DNA from: CAVXNP01 sp963763305
GTDB lineage: Bacteria > Pseudomonadota > Gammaproteobacteria > Xanthomonadales > Rhodanobacteraceae
Assembly: GCA_963763305.1 (NCBI GenBank)
Contig: CAVXNP010000001.1
Coordinates: 682,001-746,000 of the forward strand
DNA length: 64,000 nucleotides
Direction: 5' to 3'
Position 1 is the stretch's first letter. Every line of letters begins with the position of its first letter. The notes below the pieces were generated by a model. The model was not told the origin of the DNA, did no database searches, and saw nothing but the letters and a program-made list of their open reading frames with translations. Below, in pieces: positions 56,409 through 64,000 of this stretch. The position numbers and the translations under genes were made by a program.

Positions 56409-56765
56409 TCAGCGACGCAGCAGGCTCAGCACCTCTTCCAGTTCCATCCGCACCTGGCGCACGATCTGGTGCGAGATGCTCGACTCCATCCGTGCCTGCG
56501 GGCCTTCCAGGCGGGCGCGGGCGCCGGTAATGGTGAAACCCTCGTCGTACAGCAGGCCGCGGATCTGCCGGATCATCAGCACGTCGTGGCGCTGGTAATA
56601 GCGGCGGTTGCCGCGGCGCTTGACCGGGTTGAGCGCAGGAAACTCCTGCTCCCAGTAACGCAGCACGTGCGGCTTGACCCCGCACAGCTCGCTGACTTCC
56701 CCGATGGTGAAGTAGCGCTTGGCCGGAATCGCTGGCAGTTCGGTGTTATTCCCTTGGTCCAGCAT
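56409..56765 (-). CDS. MerR-family transcriptional regulator
   Basis: A 118-residue protein with the MerR DNA-binding domain. YFTIGEVSELCGVKPHVLRYWE (about 18-39) is the helix-turn-helix, followed by the wing KRRGNRRYYQRHDV. The C-terminal 35 residues form a helix without metal-binding cysteines. It overlaps ihfA by 20 bp and belongs to the pheS-pheT-ihfA cluster. This placement is conserved in many proteobacteria, but the regulon is unknown. Confidence 0.93.
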   Translation of the reverse strand: MLDQGNNTELPAIPAKRYFTIGEVSELCGVKPHVLRYWEQEFPALNPVKRRGNRRYYQRHDVLMIRQIRGLLYDEGFTITGARARLEGPQARMESSISHQIVRQVRMELEEVLSLLRR

Positions 56766-57045
56766 AGCCTTCGACTCGCACCTTGAGTTTCTGCCCCGGA
56801 CGGAAGGTCACCACGCGACGGGCGGAGATCGGAATCTCCTCGCCCGTCTTGGGATTGCGCCCGGGCCGCTGGTTCTTCTGGCGCAGATCGAAATTGCCGA
56901 AGCCGGACAACTTGACCTGCTCCCCCCTTTCCAACGCCTCGCGGACGACCTCGAAATAGGCGTCCACGAATTCCTTGGCCTCACGCTTGTTGAGACCCAC
57001 GTCGAGGAACAGGCGCTCGGCCATCTCCGCCTTGGTCAGCGCCAT
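56746..57045 (-). CDS. ihfA: Integration host factor subunit alpha
   Basis: A 99-residue DNA-bending protein. It begins ALTKAEMAERLFLDVGLNKREAKE split near residue 20. The conserved GEQVKLSGFGNFDLRQKNQRPGRNPKTGEEI segment (about 42-72) includes the Pro-containing beta-ribbon that enters the DNA minor groove. It pairs with IHF-beta, which is not in this window. The ATG has GAGG upstream and follows the pheT stop by 1 bp. Length equals E. coli IhfA (99). Confidence 0.96.
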   Translation of the reverse strand: MALTKAEMAERLFLDVGLNKREAKEFVDAYFEVVREALERGEQVKLSGFGNFDLRQKNQRPGRNPKTGEEIPISARRVVTFRPGQKLKVRVEGYAGPRE

Positions 57046-57046
57046 C

Positions 57047-59428
57047 TCAACCTCGCAATCTTGCCTTGCATGCATTCTCCAACGCAGTGACCGCTTCTCG
57101 CACGCAACGGTCAGCGTCGTCGTCGGTAAGCGTGCGTGAAGCGTCCTGTAAAATCAAGCCTATAGCGAGGCTTTTTCGGCCCGGATCAACGCCTTTGCCG
57201 CTGTAGCGGTCGAACAACCGCACCTCGTTGAGCACGCTTCCAAGCGTGCCGCGAATGACCTGCTCAATCTGTGACCAGCTTGCTTGTTCCGGAAGGTCCA
57301 TCGCGATGTCGCGGCGGACCGAGGGGAACCGGGCGATCGCGTTCGCACGCGGCAGGCGCCGCGACAGCAGCGGAGCCAGCGCCAGCTCGAGCACATGCAC
57401 GTCCGGCCCCAGGTCCAGCGTCGCGGCCAGTTGCGGGTGCAAGGCGCCGAGGTAGCCGGCCGTCTCTCCATCATATGCGACGCGCGCCCCCCGACCCGGG
57501 TGCAGCCAGCCGGGCAGACCGTCGGCATGCACCGACCAGCGCTGCGGCTCGCCGCCCCAGGCGATCAGCGCATCGAGCTCGCCCTTGACGTCAAAGAAGT
57601 CCAGCGCACGCGAAGGCTCGCCCCACTGCTCGGCATGCGCGCTGCCGCAGGCGGCGATCGCCAGGCTGGGCGTCTCCCGCGGCGGGTCGCCGGCGGCGAA
57701 TACCCGCGCCACCTCGAACAGCCGCACCCGCTCCTGCTGGCGCGCGCGATTATGGCGCAGCGCCTCGACCAGCCCGGGCAGCAGCGAAGGGCGCATCACC
57801 GCCAATTCCGCCGACAGCGGATTGGCCAACGGTACCAGCGCGGTCGTCGAAGCCCCAGCGCTGCAGCAGCTCCGGCGCCACGAACGACAGGTTGACCGCC
57901 TCGTAGTAGTCCCGTGCCGCCAGTTGCTCGCGCAGCGCCAGCTCGCCGATGCGCCCCTCCGGTTCCGCCGCCAGCGCCAGTGCACCGGCAGGCGAGTGGG
58001 TGGGAATGTTGTCGTATCCGAAGATGCGCGCGACCTCCTCGATCAGGTCTTCCTCGCGCTCGATGTCGAAGCGGCTGGTCGGGGCGGTCACCTGCCAGCC
58101 GTCCGGCGTGCCGGCCACCTGCATGCCCAGCGCGGTGAAGATGCGGGCTACCTCGGCGTCGGCCACGTCCACGCCCAGCACGCGGCTGCAGGCGCGCGCG
58201 GCGCAGGGTGACCGTGGCCGGCTGCGGCAGGTCCTCCGGACGCTCGGCCACCAGCACCGGGCCCGGCGTTGCCGCCGGCAATCGCCAGCAGCAGTTCGGT
58301 GGCCCGCTCCAGCGCGCGCTGCGGCAGCGCCGGATCGACGCCGCGCTCGAACCGGTGCGATGCGTCGGTGTGCAGGCCCAGCTTGCGCGCGCGGCCCATG
58401 ATCGCCGCCGGCGCGAAATGCGCCGACTCCAGGAATACGTCGCGGGTGGTGTCGGTGACGCGCGAATCGTAGCCGCCCATCACGCCCGCCACCGCCAGTG
58501 CCCTGGCCTCGTCGGCGATCAGCACGAAGCCCTCGTCCAGCCTGGCCTGGCTGCCGTCGAGCAGCTTCAGCGTTTCGCCGGCACGCGCGTGGCGCACCAC
58601 CAGGTCGCCCTGCAACGTCTGGTTGTCGAACGCGTGCAGCGGCTGGCCCAGCTCCAGCATCACGTAGTTGGTGACGTCGACCACCGCGCTGATCGGCCGC
58701 AGGCCGGCGCGACGCAGCCGCTCGGCCAGCCATAGCGGCGTGCTCGCCGCGGCATCGATACCCTCGATGATCCGGCCCAGGTAGCGCGGCGCGTCCTTGC
58801 CCGCCTCCAGCCGGATGCCGCGGCGGGCGCTGCCGGTCACCGGTACCGGCTGTTGCGCCGCCAGTTTGACCCGGCTCCCGAACAGCGCCGCCACGTCGTG
58901 CGCCAGGCCAGCCAGGCCGAGACAGTCGGGCCGGTTCGGGGTGAGCTTCAGCTCGATGCTGGCGTCGGGCAGCCCCAGGTACGCGGCCAGCGGCTGGCCT
59001 ACCGGCGCGTCGGCCGGCAGCTCCATCAGGCCGGAGGCGTCCGCATCCACGCCCAGTTCCCTGGCCGAGCACAGCATGCCGGACGACGGCACGCCGCGCA
59101 GCTTGGCCTGCTTGATGGTGATTCCGCCCGGCAACGTGGCACCGACCATCGCCAGCGGTGCCTTCAGGCCCACCCGCGCGTTGGGCGCACCGCAGACGAT
59201 GGTCAGCGACTCGCCCTGCCCGGCATCGACCTGGCAGATCTGCAGGCGATCGGCCTCCGGATGCTTCTCGGCCGCCACGATTTCGGCCACCACCACGCCA
59301 TCGAGGCTCTCGCCCAGCACGGTCAGCTCTTCCACTTCCAGCCCCGCCATGGTCAGCGCGTGGGCCAGTGCATCGCGGTCGGCCTTGATCTCGACCAGTT
59401 CGCGCAGCCAGTTCTCGGAGAATTTCAT
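57047..59428 (-). pseudogene. pheT: Phenylalanine-tRNA ligase beta subunit, three apparent frameshifts as sequenced (probably intact in the organism)
   Basis: PheT charges tRNA-Phe together with PheS. Removing single extra bases near 58262, 58190 and 57842 gives one frame of 792 residues, against 795 for E. coli. The N-terminal FSENWLRELVEIKADRD and the tRNA-binding region LQICQVDAGQGESLTIVCGAPN are present. So are SAVVDVTNYVMLELGQPLHAFD, the B5 region and the C-terminal anticodon-binding domain. The three breaks fall in repeats such as GGGCCCGG and GCGCGCGC. Because this gene is essential, sequencing error is far likelier than decay. Confidence 0.9.
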
Positions 59429-59544
59429 AGGTGACTCACTGTGTTCGAGGGGCGAGTGACGAGGGACGAGGACGAAGGCGCACAACCCGGCCCTCCGAAA
59501 GCTGGCGGGCCTGCGCCCCGACCACTCGCCCCTTGCTCCTGCTC

Positions 59545-60540
59545 TTATGCAAACTGCCTGAGAAAACGCAGATCGTTCTCGAAAAACGCGCGCAGGTCCG
59601 ACACGCCGTAGCGCAGCATCGCGAAGCGCTCCACGCCCAGCCCGAAGGCAAAGCCGGTGTAGCGCTCCGGGTCGATGCCGCAGTTGGCCAGCACGGTCGG
59701 ATGCACCATGCCGCAGCCGAGTACCTCCAGCCAGCGGCTGGAGCCGTCGGCGGCGTCCCAGCGGATGTCCACTTCGGCCGAGGGTTCGGTGAAGGGGAAA
59801 TAGCTGGGACGGAAGCGCATCTCGAAGTCGCGCTCGAAGAACGCGCGCACGAATTCGGCCAGGGTGCCCTTGAGGTCGGCGAAACTGGAGGTTTCGTCGA
59901 CCAGCAGGCCCTCGATCTGGTGGAACATCGGCGAGTGGGTCTGGTCCGAATCGCTGCGGTAGACCTTGCCCGGCGCGATGATGCGGATCGGCGGCTGCCG
60001 GCCGGCCATCGCGCGGATCTGCACCGGCGAGGTGTGCGTGCGCAGCAGGCGGCCGTCGCCGAAGTAGAAGGTGTCGTGCATGGCACGCGCCGGATGGTGC
60101 GGCGGGAAGTTCAGCGCCTCGAAATTGTGCCAGTCGTCCTCGATCTCCGGACCCTCGGCTCGCTGGTAGCCCAGCCGGGCAAAGATCGCCGCGATGCGCT
60201 CCAGCGCGCGCGTGATCGGATGGATGCCGCCGCGCTGACCGTCGCGTCCGGGCAGGCTGATGTCGATGGTCTCGGAGGCCAGCCGGCGGTCCAGCTCGGC
60301 CTGCTCCAGCACCTGCCGGCGCGCCGCCAGCGCGTCGGCCAGGCGCTGCTTGACCTGGTTGACCTCGGCACCGCGCGCCTTGCGCTCGTCCGGCGCCAGC
60401 GCACCGAGGCTCTTCAGCGCCGCGGTGACGATGCCGCTCTTGCCCAGCAGCCCCACGCGAAGCGACTCAAGCGCCTCCAGCGTGGCGGCGGCATCTATGT
60501 CGGCCAGGGCCTGGGTCGCGCGGCTGTCCAGATCGTCCAT
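59545..60540 (-). CDS. pheS: Phenylalanine-tRNA ligase alpha subunit
   Basis: A 331-residue class-II catalytic subunit. After an N-terminal coiled coil (about 1-90), the core has HPITRALERIAAIFARLGY, DDWHNFEALNFPPHHPAR (motif 1 region), THTSPVQIRAM and RVYRSD-type VYRSDSDQTHSPMFHQIEG (motif 2). Motif 3 is FAFGLGVERFAMLRYG. The ATG 60540 has a poor ribosome binding site; the frame is open upstream but that part lies in repetitive DNA and is unlikely to be translated. Length matches E. coli PheS (327). Confidence 0.95.
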   Translation of the reverse strand: MDDLDSRATQALADIDAAATLEALESLRVGLLGKSGIVTAALKSLGALAPDERKARGAEVNQVKQRLADALAARRQVLEQAELDRRLASETIDISLPGRDGQRGGIHPITRALERIAAIFARLGYQRAEGPEIEDDWHNFEALNFPPHHPARAMHDTFYFGDGRLLRTHTSPVQIRAMAGRQPPIRIIAPGKVYRSDSDQTHSPMFHQIEGLLVDETSSFADLKGTLAEFVRAFFERDFEMRFRPSYFPFTEPSAEVDIRWDAADGSSRWLEVLGCGMVHPTVLANCGIDPERYTGFAFGLGVERFAMLRYGVSDLRAFFENDLRFLRQFA

Positions 60541-60566
60541 CGTTGCAAGTTCCGCTTGGTTCGAAC

Positions 60567-60856
60567 TCCCCTTCCCTCCGCAGAGAGGGTCGGGGTGAGG
60601 GTCGCTCCTGCGTGTTGCCAGAGTGCCCGGCGAGCTTCGAGTGGAGTTCGAGGCAAGCCCCCCCCTGACCTCAGCTCCCCGAGGGAAAGCAGTCGGCTCG
60701 AAGCGTGCTTCGATTGAAGTCCGGCGCAAGCCCCGGACCCTCACCTCAAATCCTCTCCCGGAGGGAGAGGAGGCGGGCTTGACGCGTGCTTCGATTGAAG
60801 TCCAGTGGAAGCTCCGAACCCTCTCCTCAACTCTCTCCCTGAGGGAGAGGAAGCGA
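60567..60856. repeat. Degenerate repeat region between rplT and pheS
   Basis: The region upstream of pheS holds imperfect copies of a CCTCTCCC-GGAGGGAGAGG hairpin (clear at about 60752-60771 and 60834-60850). The 20-base GCGTGCTTCGATTGAAGTCC is present twice, 82 bp apart (60701 and 60783). An inverted relative lies at about 60567-60600. No gene is visible in the gap 60541-60957, apart from the rplT terminator. Confidence 0.7.
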
Positions 60857-60877
60857 ACGCAAAGAGCATTTATTCAA

Positions 60878-60914
60878 ACAAAAGCGGGGAGGAGGCGTTG
60901 GCCTCCTCCCCGCT
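60878..60914 (-). terminator. Rho-independent terminator of rpmI-rplT
   Basis: On the minus strand the perfect stem AGCGGGGAGGAGGC / GCCTCCTCCCCGCT is followed by TTTTGTTTG. It begins 44 bp after the rplT stop. Confidence 0.9.
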
Positions 60915-60957
60915 CGATTCACACATCATATCGTGCGGGCGCCGGGGCGCCCCACGA

Positions 60958-61317
60958 TCAAGCGGCCAGAGCGGCCTTCGCCTTTTCGGCGATGGCGCCA
61001 AACGCCTTGATGTCGTGCACGGCGATGTCGGCCAGGACCTTGCGGTCCACCGCGATCTGCGCCTTGGCCAGGCCATTGATCAGGCGGCTGTAGGACAGAC
61101 CGAACTGACGCGCAGCAGCGTTGATACGGACGATCCACAACGCACGGAACTGACGCTTGCGCTGCTTGCGGCCGATGTAGGCGTACTGGCCAGCCTTGAT
61201 GACGGCCTGGTTGGCAACGCGGAAGACCTTGCGACGGGCGTTGTAATAGCCCTTCGCGCGACCGATGATTTTCTTGTGACGACGACGGGCGGTAACGCCA
61301 CGCTTTACACGAGCCAT
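60958..61317 (-). CDS. rplT: Large-subunit ribosomal protein L20
   Basis: A 119-residue highly basic protein (ARVKRGVTARRRHKKIIGRA at the start) that binds 23S rRNA early in 50S assembly. In E. coli L20 also represses its own operon by binding its mRNA leader. Length is standard (118). It starts 15 bp after rpmI and is cotranscribed with it. Confidence 0.97.
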   Translation of the reverse strand: MARVKRGVTARRRHKKIIGRAKGYYNARRKVFRVANQAVIKAGQYAYIGRKQRKRQFRALWIVRINAAARQFGLSYSRLINGLAKAQIAVDRKVLADIAVHDIKAFGAIAEKAKAALAA

Positions 61318-61332
61318 GGTTTATCTCCCGCC

Positions 61333-61530
61333 TTAGAGGTACGGCAACATGCGAGCCACACCCTTGGTGTCGCACGCCTTGACGTGATTGGTGGCGCGGA
61401 GACCGCGCTTACGCTTGGTCGACTTCTTGGTCAGGATGTGCGACTTGAACGCATGGCCTGCCTTGAACTTGCCCGACGCGGTCTTGCGAAAACGCTTCGC
61501 AGCCGCCCGGTTGGTCTTGATCTTGGGCAT
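61333..61530 (-). CDS. rpmI: Large-subunit ribosomal protein L35
   Basis: A 65-residue basic protein with the standard MPKIKTNRAAAKRFRKTASG start and the C-terminal GVARMLPYL. AGGGAA lies upstream of the ATG. It precedes rplT on the same strand. The gap to infC is 524 bp, far longer than the usual short spacer, and contains a promoter and two REP pairs. Confidence 0.97.
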   Translation of the reverse strand: MPKIKTNRAAAKRFRKTASGKFKAGHAFKSHILTKKSTKRKRGLRATNHVKACDTKGVARMLPYL

Positions 61531-61665
61531 GGGAATGTTCCCTGTGGTGAGGTCGACCCTGCCAAGGGCGACCCCGGTTTCTGACTGATCTGGCGGCAAC
61601 CTTGCGGGTGCTCTTTCCGTCCTGCCAGCATCGGTGCACGACCCATCCGGCGGGTCGAACCGGCG

Positions 61666-61671
61666 ATTATA
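61666..61671 (-). promoter_or_regulatory. Consensus -10 box for an rpmI-rplT promoter
   Basis: A perfect TATAAT on the minus strand lies about 130 bp upstream of rpmI. No good -35 hexamer sits 16-18 bp ahead of it. The resulting leader contains a GACCC / GGGTC hairpin (about 61638-61658) and could carry an L20 control site. Confidence 0.5.
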
Positions 61672-61751
61672 CGGGGGAGTGGCGGGCAAAGCCATAGGGC
61701 GATTGCGTGGCTTTGCGGCCAGCCGGGCGGCCAGGCTCATGCGCAAGATGA

Positions 61752-61824
61752 GTAGGGTGGGCTTCAGCCCACCAGACCTGTCGCGCGGAGGGCCGAGGAG
61801 CCGGTGGGCTGAAGCCCACCCTAC
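61752..61824. repeat. REP pair (BIME-like), copy near infC, distal
   Basis: Two perfect 22-bp inverted arms (61752-61773 and 61803-61824), each starting GTAG and folding as GGTGGGCT-TC-AGCCCACC. They are identical to the arms in the 42-43 kb array; the 29-bp centre is different. Confidence 0.9.
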
Positions 61825-61921
61825 GCCGGTGCGGCAGTCGGCTGCATCAGGAACGCCTTCACGCCGGCCCGTTCGCGGCTGCAGCATGTCGATCCGGCAC
61901 CATCCGGCGCACGCAAGGTGG

Positions 61922-61994
61922 GTAGGGTGGGCTTCAGCCCACCAGGCCTGCAGCGCCGAGGGCCGAGGAACCGGTGGGCTGAAGCCCACCCTAC
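61922..61994. repeat. REP pair (BIME-like), copy near infC, proximal
   Basis: A second inverted pair with the same arms (61922-61943 and 61973-61994), 170 bp from its neighbour. The centres of the two copies are alike, with GGGCCGAGGA in both, so they probably arose by tandem duplication. Confidence 0.9.
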
Positions 61995-62022
61995 GCCGAC
62001 CTGCACTCATCCTGCGACTGAC

Positions 62023-62051
62023 AAAAAAGGCGGCCATCGGGCCGCCTTTTT
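62023..62051 (-). terminator. Rho-independent terminator directly after infC
   Basis: Stem AAGGCGGC / GCCGCCTT with flanking A6 and T5 lies 4 bp beyond the infC stop. Symmetrical A and T tracts allow action in either direction. Confidence 0.88.
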
Positions 62052-62054
62052 CGC

Positions 62055-62579
62055 TTACTTCTTTTTCGGGCCGATCATCATGACCATCTGGCGGCCTTCC
62101 AGGCGGGGGAAGGATTCCACCTGGCCGTTGTCGCCGACGTCCTCCTGGATCTTCCTGGCCAGGTTCTGGCCGAGATCCTGATGGGACATTTCGCGACCGC
62201 GGAAGCGGATGGTCACCTTGACCTTGTCGCCCTCTTCCAGGAACCGCAGCATGTTGCGCAGCTTGATCTGGTAGTCGCCCACGTCCGTGACCGGACGGAA
62301 CTTCACTTCCTTGATCTCGACCTGCTTCTGCTTCTTCTTGGCGGCCTGCGCCTTCTTCTGGTTTTCGAACTTGAACTTGCCGTAATCCATGATGCGGCAG
62401 ACCGGCGGGTCGCCGTTGGGTTGGATCTCGACCAGATCCATGCCGGCTTCCTGCGCCAGCGCCAGTGCCTCGTCGCGGCTCAGAATGCCGAGCTGCTCCG
62501 AGTCGCTGCCGATCACGCGTACGCGCGGTACGCGGATATCCAGGTTACGGCGGTTGCCCTTGTTGTCGGTGGTTGCGAT
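62055..62579 (-). CDS. infC: Translation initiation factor IF-3 with ATC start codon
   Basis: A 174-residue IF-3, which keeps 30S subunits free and checks the start codon. The N domain covers about 1-80 with EQLGILSRDEALALAQEAG. The centre has PPVCRIMDYGKFKFENQKK, and the C domain has VTIRFRGREMSHQDLG and VESFPRLEGRQMVMMIGPKKK. No ATG, GTG or TTG suits the N-terminus; the first GTG (62516) would cut off the conserved start. The frame begins at ATC 62579, seven bases after GGAGGA. IF-3 genes commonly use such rare start codons for autoregulation. It is 27 bp after thrS. Confidence 0.93.
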   Translation of the reverse strand: MATTDNKGNRRNLDIRVPRVRVIGSDSEQLGILSRDEALALAQEAGMDLVEIQPNGDPPVCRIMDYGKFKFENQKKAQAAKKKQKQVEIKEVKFRPVTDVGDYQIKLRNMLRFLEEGDKVKVTIRFRGREMSHQDLGQNLARKIQEDVGDNGQVESFPRLEGRQMVMMIGPKKK

Positions 62580-62592
62580 ACCACTATCCTCC
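62577..62592 (-). promoter_or_regulatory. Ribosome binding site and rare ATC start of infC
   Basis: GGAGGA (62592-62587) is seven bases ahead of ATC (62579-62577). A TAA (the thrS stop, 62609-62607) closes the gap upstream, so the N-terminus must lie between. In E. coli the equivalent AUU lets IF-3 limit its own synthesis. Confidence 0.75.
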
Positions 62593-62606
62593 AGAAGAAA
62601 TATTGA

Positions 62607-64000
62607 TTAGACCGGGCGGCGATTGTCGCTTTCGGTCTGCAGACGTTGGATGAAATCGGCCAGCGGCATGCTGCCCAGATCCTCACCCGAACGGGTACGC
62701 ACGGAAACGGCCCCCGCTTCCTTCTCGCGGTCACCGACCACGAGCAGATAAGGGACCTTCTGCAACGTATGCTCGCGGATTTTATATCCGACTTTCTCGT
62801 TGCGCAAATCGGCCTCCACCCGGAAGCCTTTGTCGACAAGGGCTTGCGCTACCTCGGCGACGTAACCGGCCTGGGCGTCGGTAATGCTGAACACCACCGC
62901 CTGCACCGGCGCCAGCCAGGTCGGCAGCAGGCCGGCGTGGTGCTCGATCAGGATGCCGATGAACCGCTCCATCGAGCCAACGATGGCCCGGTGCAGCATC
63001 ACCGGATGGCGTTTTTGCGAATGCTCGTCCACGTACTCGGCGCCCAGGCGCTCGGGCATCATGAAATCCACCTGCATGGTGCCGACCTGCCAGGCGCGGC
63101 CGATCGAGTCCTTCATGTGGTACTCGATCTTGGGACCGTAGAAGGCGCCCTCGCCCGGCAGCTCCTCCCATTGCACGCCGGCCACCGACAGCGCCTTGCG
63201 CAGGGCCGACTCGGCGCGGTCCCAGACCTCGTCCGAGCCGATCCGCTTGTCCGGGCGCAGTGCGATCTTCAGCGCGATGTCCTGGAAGCCGAAGTCGGCG
63301 TAGACCTGCATGGCCTGCTGGTGGAACGCGGTGACTTCGCTTTCGATCTGCTCGGCGGTGCAGAACACGTGGCCATCGTCCTGGGTGAACGCGCGCACGC
63401 GCATGATGCCGTGCAGCGCGCCGGACGGCTCGTTGCGATGGCAGCCGCCGAACTCGCCGTAGCGCACCGGCAGCTCGCGGTAGCTGTGCAGGCCGGTGTT
63501 GAAGATCTGCACGTGGCCCGGGCAGTTCATCGGCTTCAGCGCGTAGGTGTGCTTCTCCGACTCGGTGAAGAACATGTTCTCGGCGTAGTTGTCCCAGTGC
63601 CCGGACTTTTTCCACAGCGACACGTCCAGCACCTGCGGGCAACGCACCTCCTGGTAGCCGCTGCGCTTGTAGACACCGCGCATGTACTGCTCCACCTGCT
63701 GCCAGATGGCCCAGCCCTTGGGGTGCCAGAACACCATGCCGGGGCTTTCTTCCTGCTGGTGGAACAGGTCCAGCGCCTTGCCGATCTTGCGGTGATCGCG
63801 CTTTTCGGCCTCCTCCAGCTGATGCAGGTAGGCCTTCAGATCCTTGTCGTTGAGCCAGGCGGTGCCGTAGATGCGGGTCAGCATCGCGTTGTTGGAATCG
63901 CCGCGCCAATAGGCGCCGGCCACCTTCATCAGCTTGAACGAGCGCAGCTTGTCGGTATTGGGTACGTGCGGGCCGCGACACAGGTCGGTGAACTCGCCCT
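62607..64000 (-). CDS. thrS: Threonine-tRNA ligase, 5' end cut off
   Basis: The last 464 codons of a class-II synthetase, about 70% of the usual 640. The catalytic domain has MVFWHPKGWAIWQQVEQYMR (motif 1 region), MNCPGHVQIF with the zinc-binding Cys, RYGEFGGCHRNEPSGALHG (motif 2) and HRAIVGSMERFIGILIEH (motif 3). The C-terminal anticodon-binding domain ends at RLQTESDNRRPV. The N-terminal TGS and editing domains are outside the window. It is followed 27 bp later by infC, so the two share a transcript. Confidence 0.96.
   Translation of the reverse strand, partial: GEFTDLCRGPHVPNTDKLRSFKLMKVAGAYWRGDSNNAMLTRIYGTAWLNDKDLKAYLHQLEEAEKRDHRKIGKALDLFHQQEESPGMVFWHPKGWAIWQQVEQYMRGVYKRSGYQEVRCPQVLDVSLWKKSGHWDNYAENMFFTESEKHTYALKPMNCPGHVQIFNTGLHSYRELPVRYGEFGGCHRNEPSGALHGIMRVRAFTQDDGHVFCTAEQIESEVTAFHQQAMQVYADFGFQDIALKIALRPDKRIGSDEVWDRAESALRKALSVAGVQWEELPGEGAFYGPKIEYHMKDSIGRAWQVGTMQVDFMMPERLGAEYVDEHSQKRHPVMLHRAIVGSMERFIGILIEHHAGLLPTWLAPVQAVVFSITDAQAGYVAEVAQALVDKGFRVEADLRNEKVGYKIREHTLQKVPYLLVVGDREKEAGAVSVRTRSGEDLGSMPLADFIQRLQTESDNRRPV

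Noticed and set aside
61333..62037. Extended L35 of 234 codons
   Set aside because: The extra part runs through REP pairs; the standard MPKIKTNR start at 61530 has a good ribosome binding site.

Overview
The window is a 64 kb stretch of high-GC gammaproteobacterial chromosome. Gene content and order point to the Xanthomonadales, most like Rhodanobacteraceae (Rhodanobacter, Dyella and relatives). Evidence for this is the thrS-infC-rpmI-rplT-pheS-pheT-ihfA-merR cluster, the sufBCDS operon led by an Rrf2 regulator, an M13 peptidase, a large outer-membrane TonB receptor, and GTAG-type REP palindromes. The genus is an inference; no rRNA is present. Almost all of the window is ordinary core genome.

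Layout. 0-14 kb: an ECF sigma factor with a downstream partner cut by the window edge, a DUF502 membrane protein, M14 and M13 peptidases, a TonB-dependent receptor, RapA, an FmdE-like/DUF2249 pair, a rhomboid protease and an NlpC/P60 protein. 14-22 kb: a YggS-type PLP protein, an M20 peptidase, a ComEA-like helix-hairpin-helix protein, a SET-domain protein overlapping a GNAT, a membrane protein and an M1 peptidase. 21.8-28.6 kb: SUF iron-sulfur operon (Rrf2 regulator, sufB, DUF3147 membrane protein, sufC, sufD, sufS, then a GNAT and a Rieske ferredoxin) with a readable promoter and operator. 28.7-34.5 kb: tviB, the amgK-murU peptidoglycan recycling pair, motAB and a decayed ISL3 transposase. 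34.5-42.2 kb: secF, secD, yajC, tgt and queA, then a MATE exporter. 42.1-43.05 kb: a tandem array of 251-bp units carrying REP pairs. 43-46.7 kb: an ABC exporter with a DesK/DesR-type two-component system. 47-56 kb: a class-III aminotransferase, upp, an ExeM-like secreted nuclease, prolyl aminopeptidase, and a D-2-hydroxyglutarate dehydrogenase-like gene divergent from serA. 56.2-64 kb: tRNA-Pro(GGG), merR, ihfA, pheT, pheS, rplT, rpmI, infC and the 3' part of thrS.

Points that stand out. (1) The 251-bp array between convergent MATE and response-regulator genes copies the 3' end of the MATE gene and a diverged response-regulator tail. (2) Two more REP pairs, a terminator and a TATAAT promoter split infC from rpmI-rplT. 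(3) infC appears to start at a rare ATC codon. (4) Eight single-base indels are inferred in three genes, three of them in the essential pheT, so sequencing error is the likeliest cause. (5) The suf promoter carries a palindrome that fits Rrf2 autoregulation. I found no CRISPR array, prophage, defence island or biosynthetic cluster, and nothing that clearly qualifies as a wholly new system.
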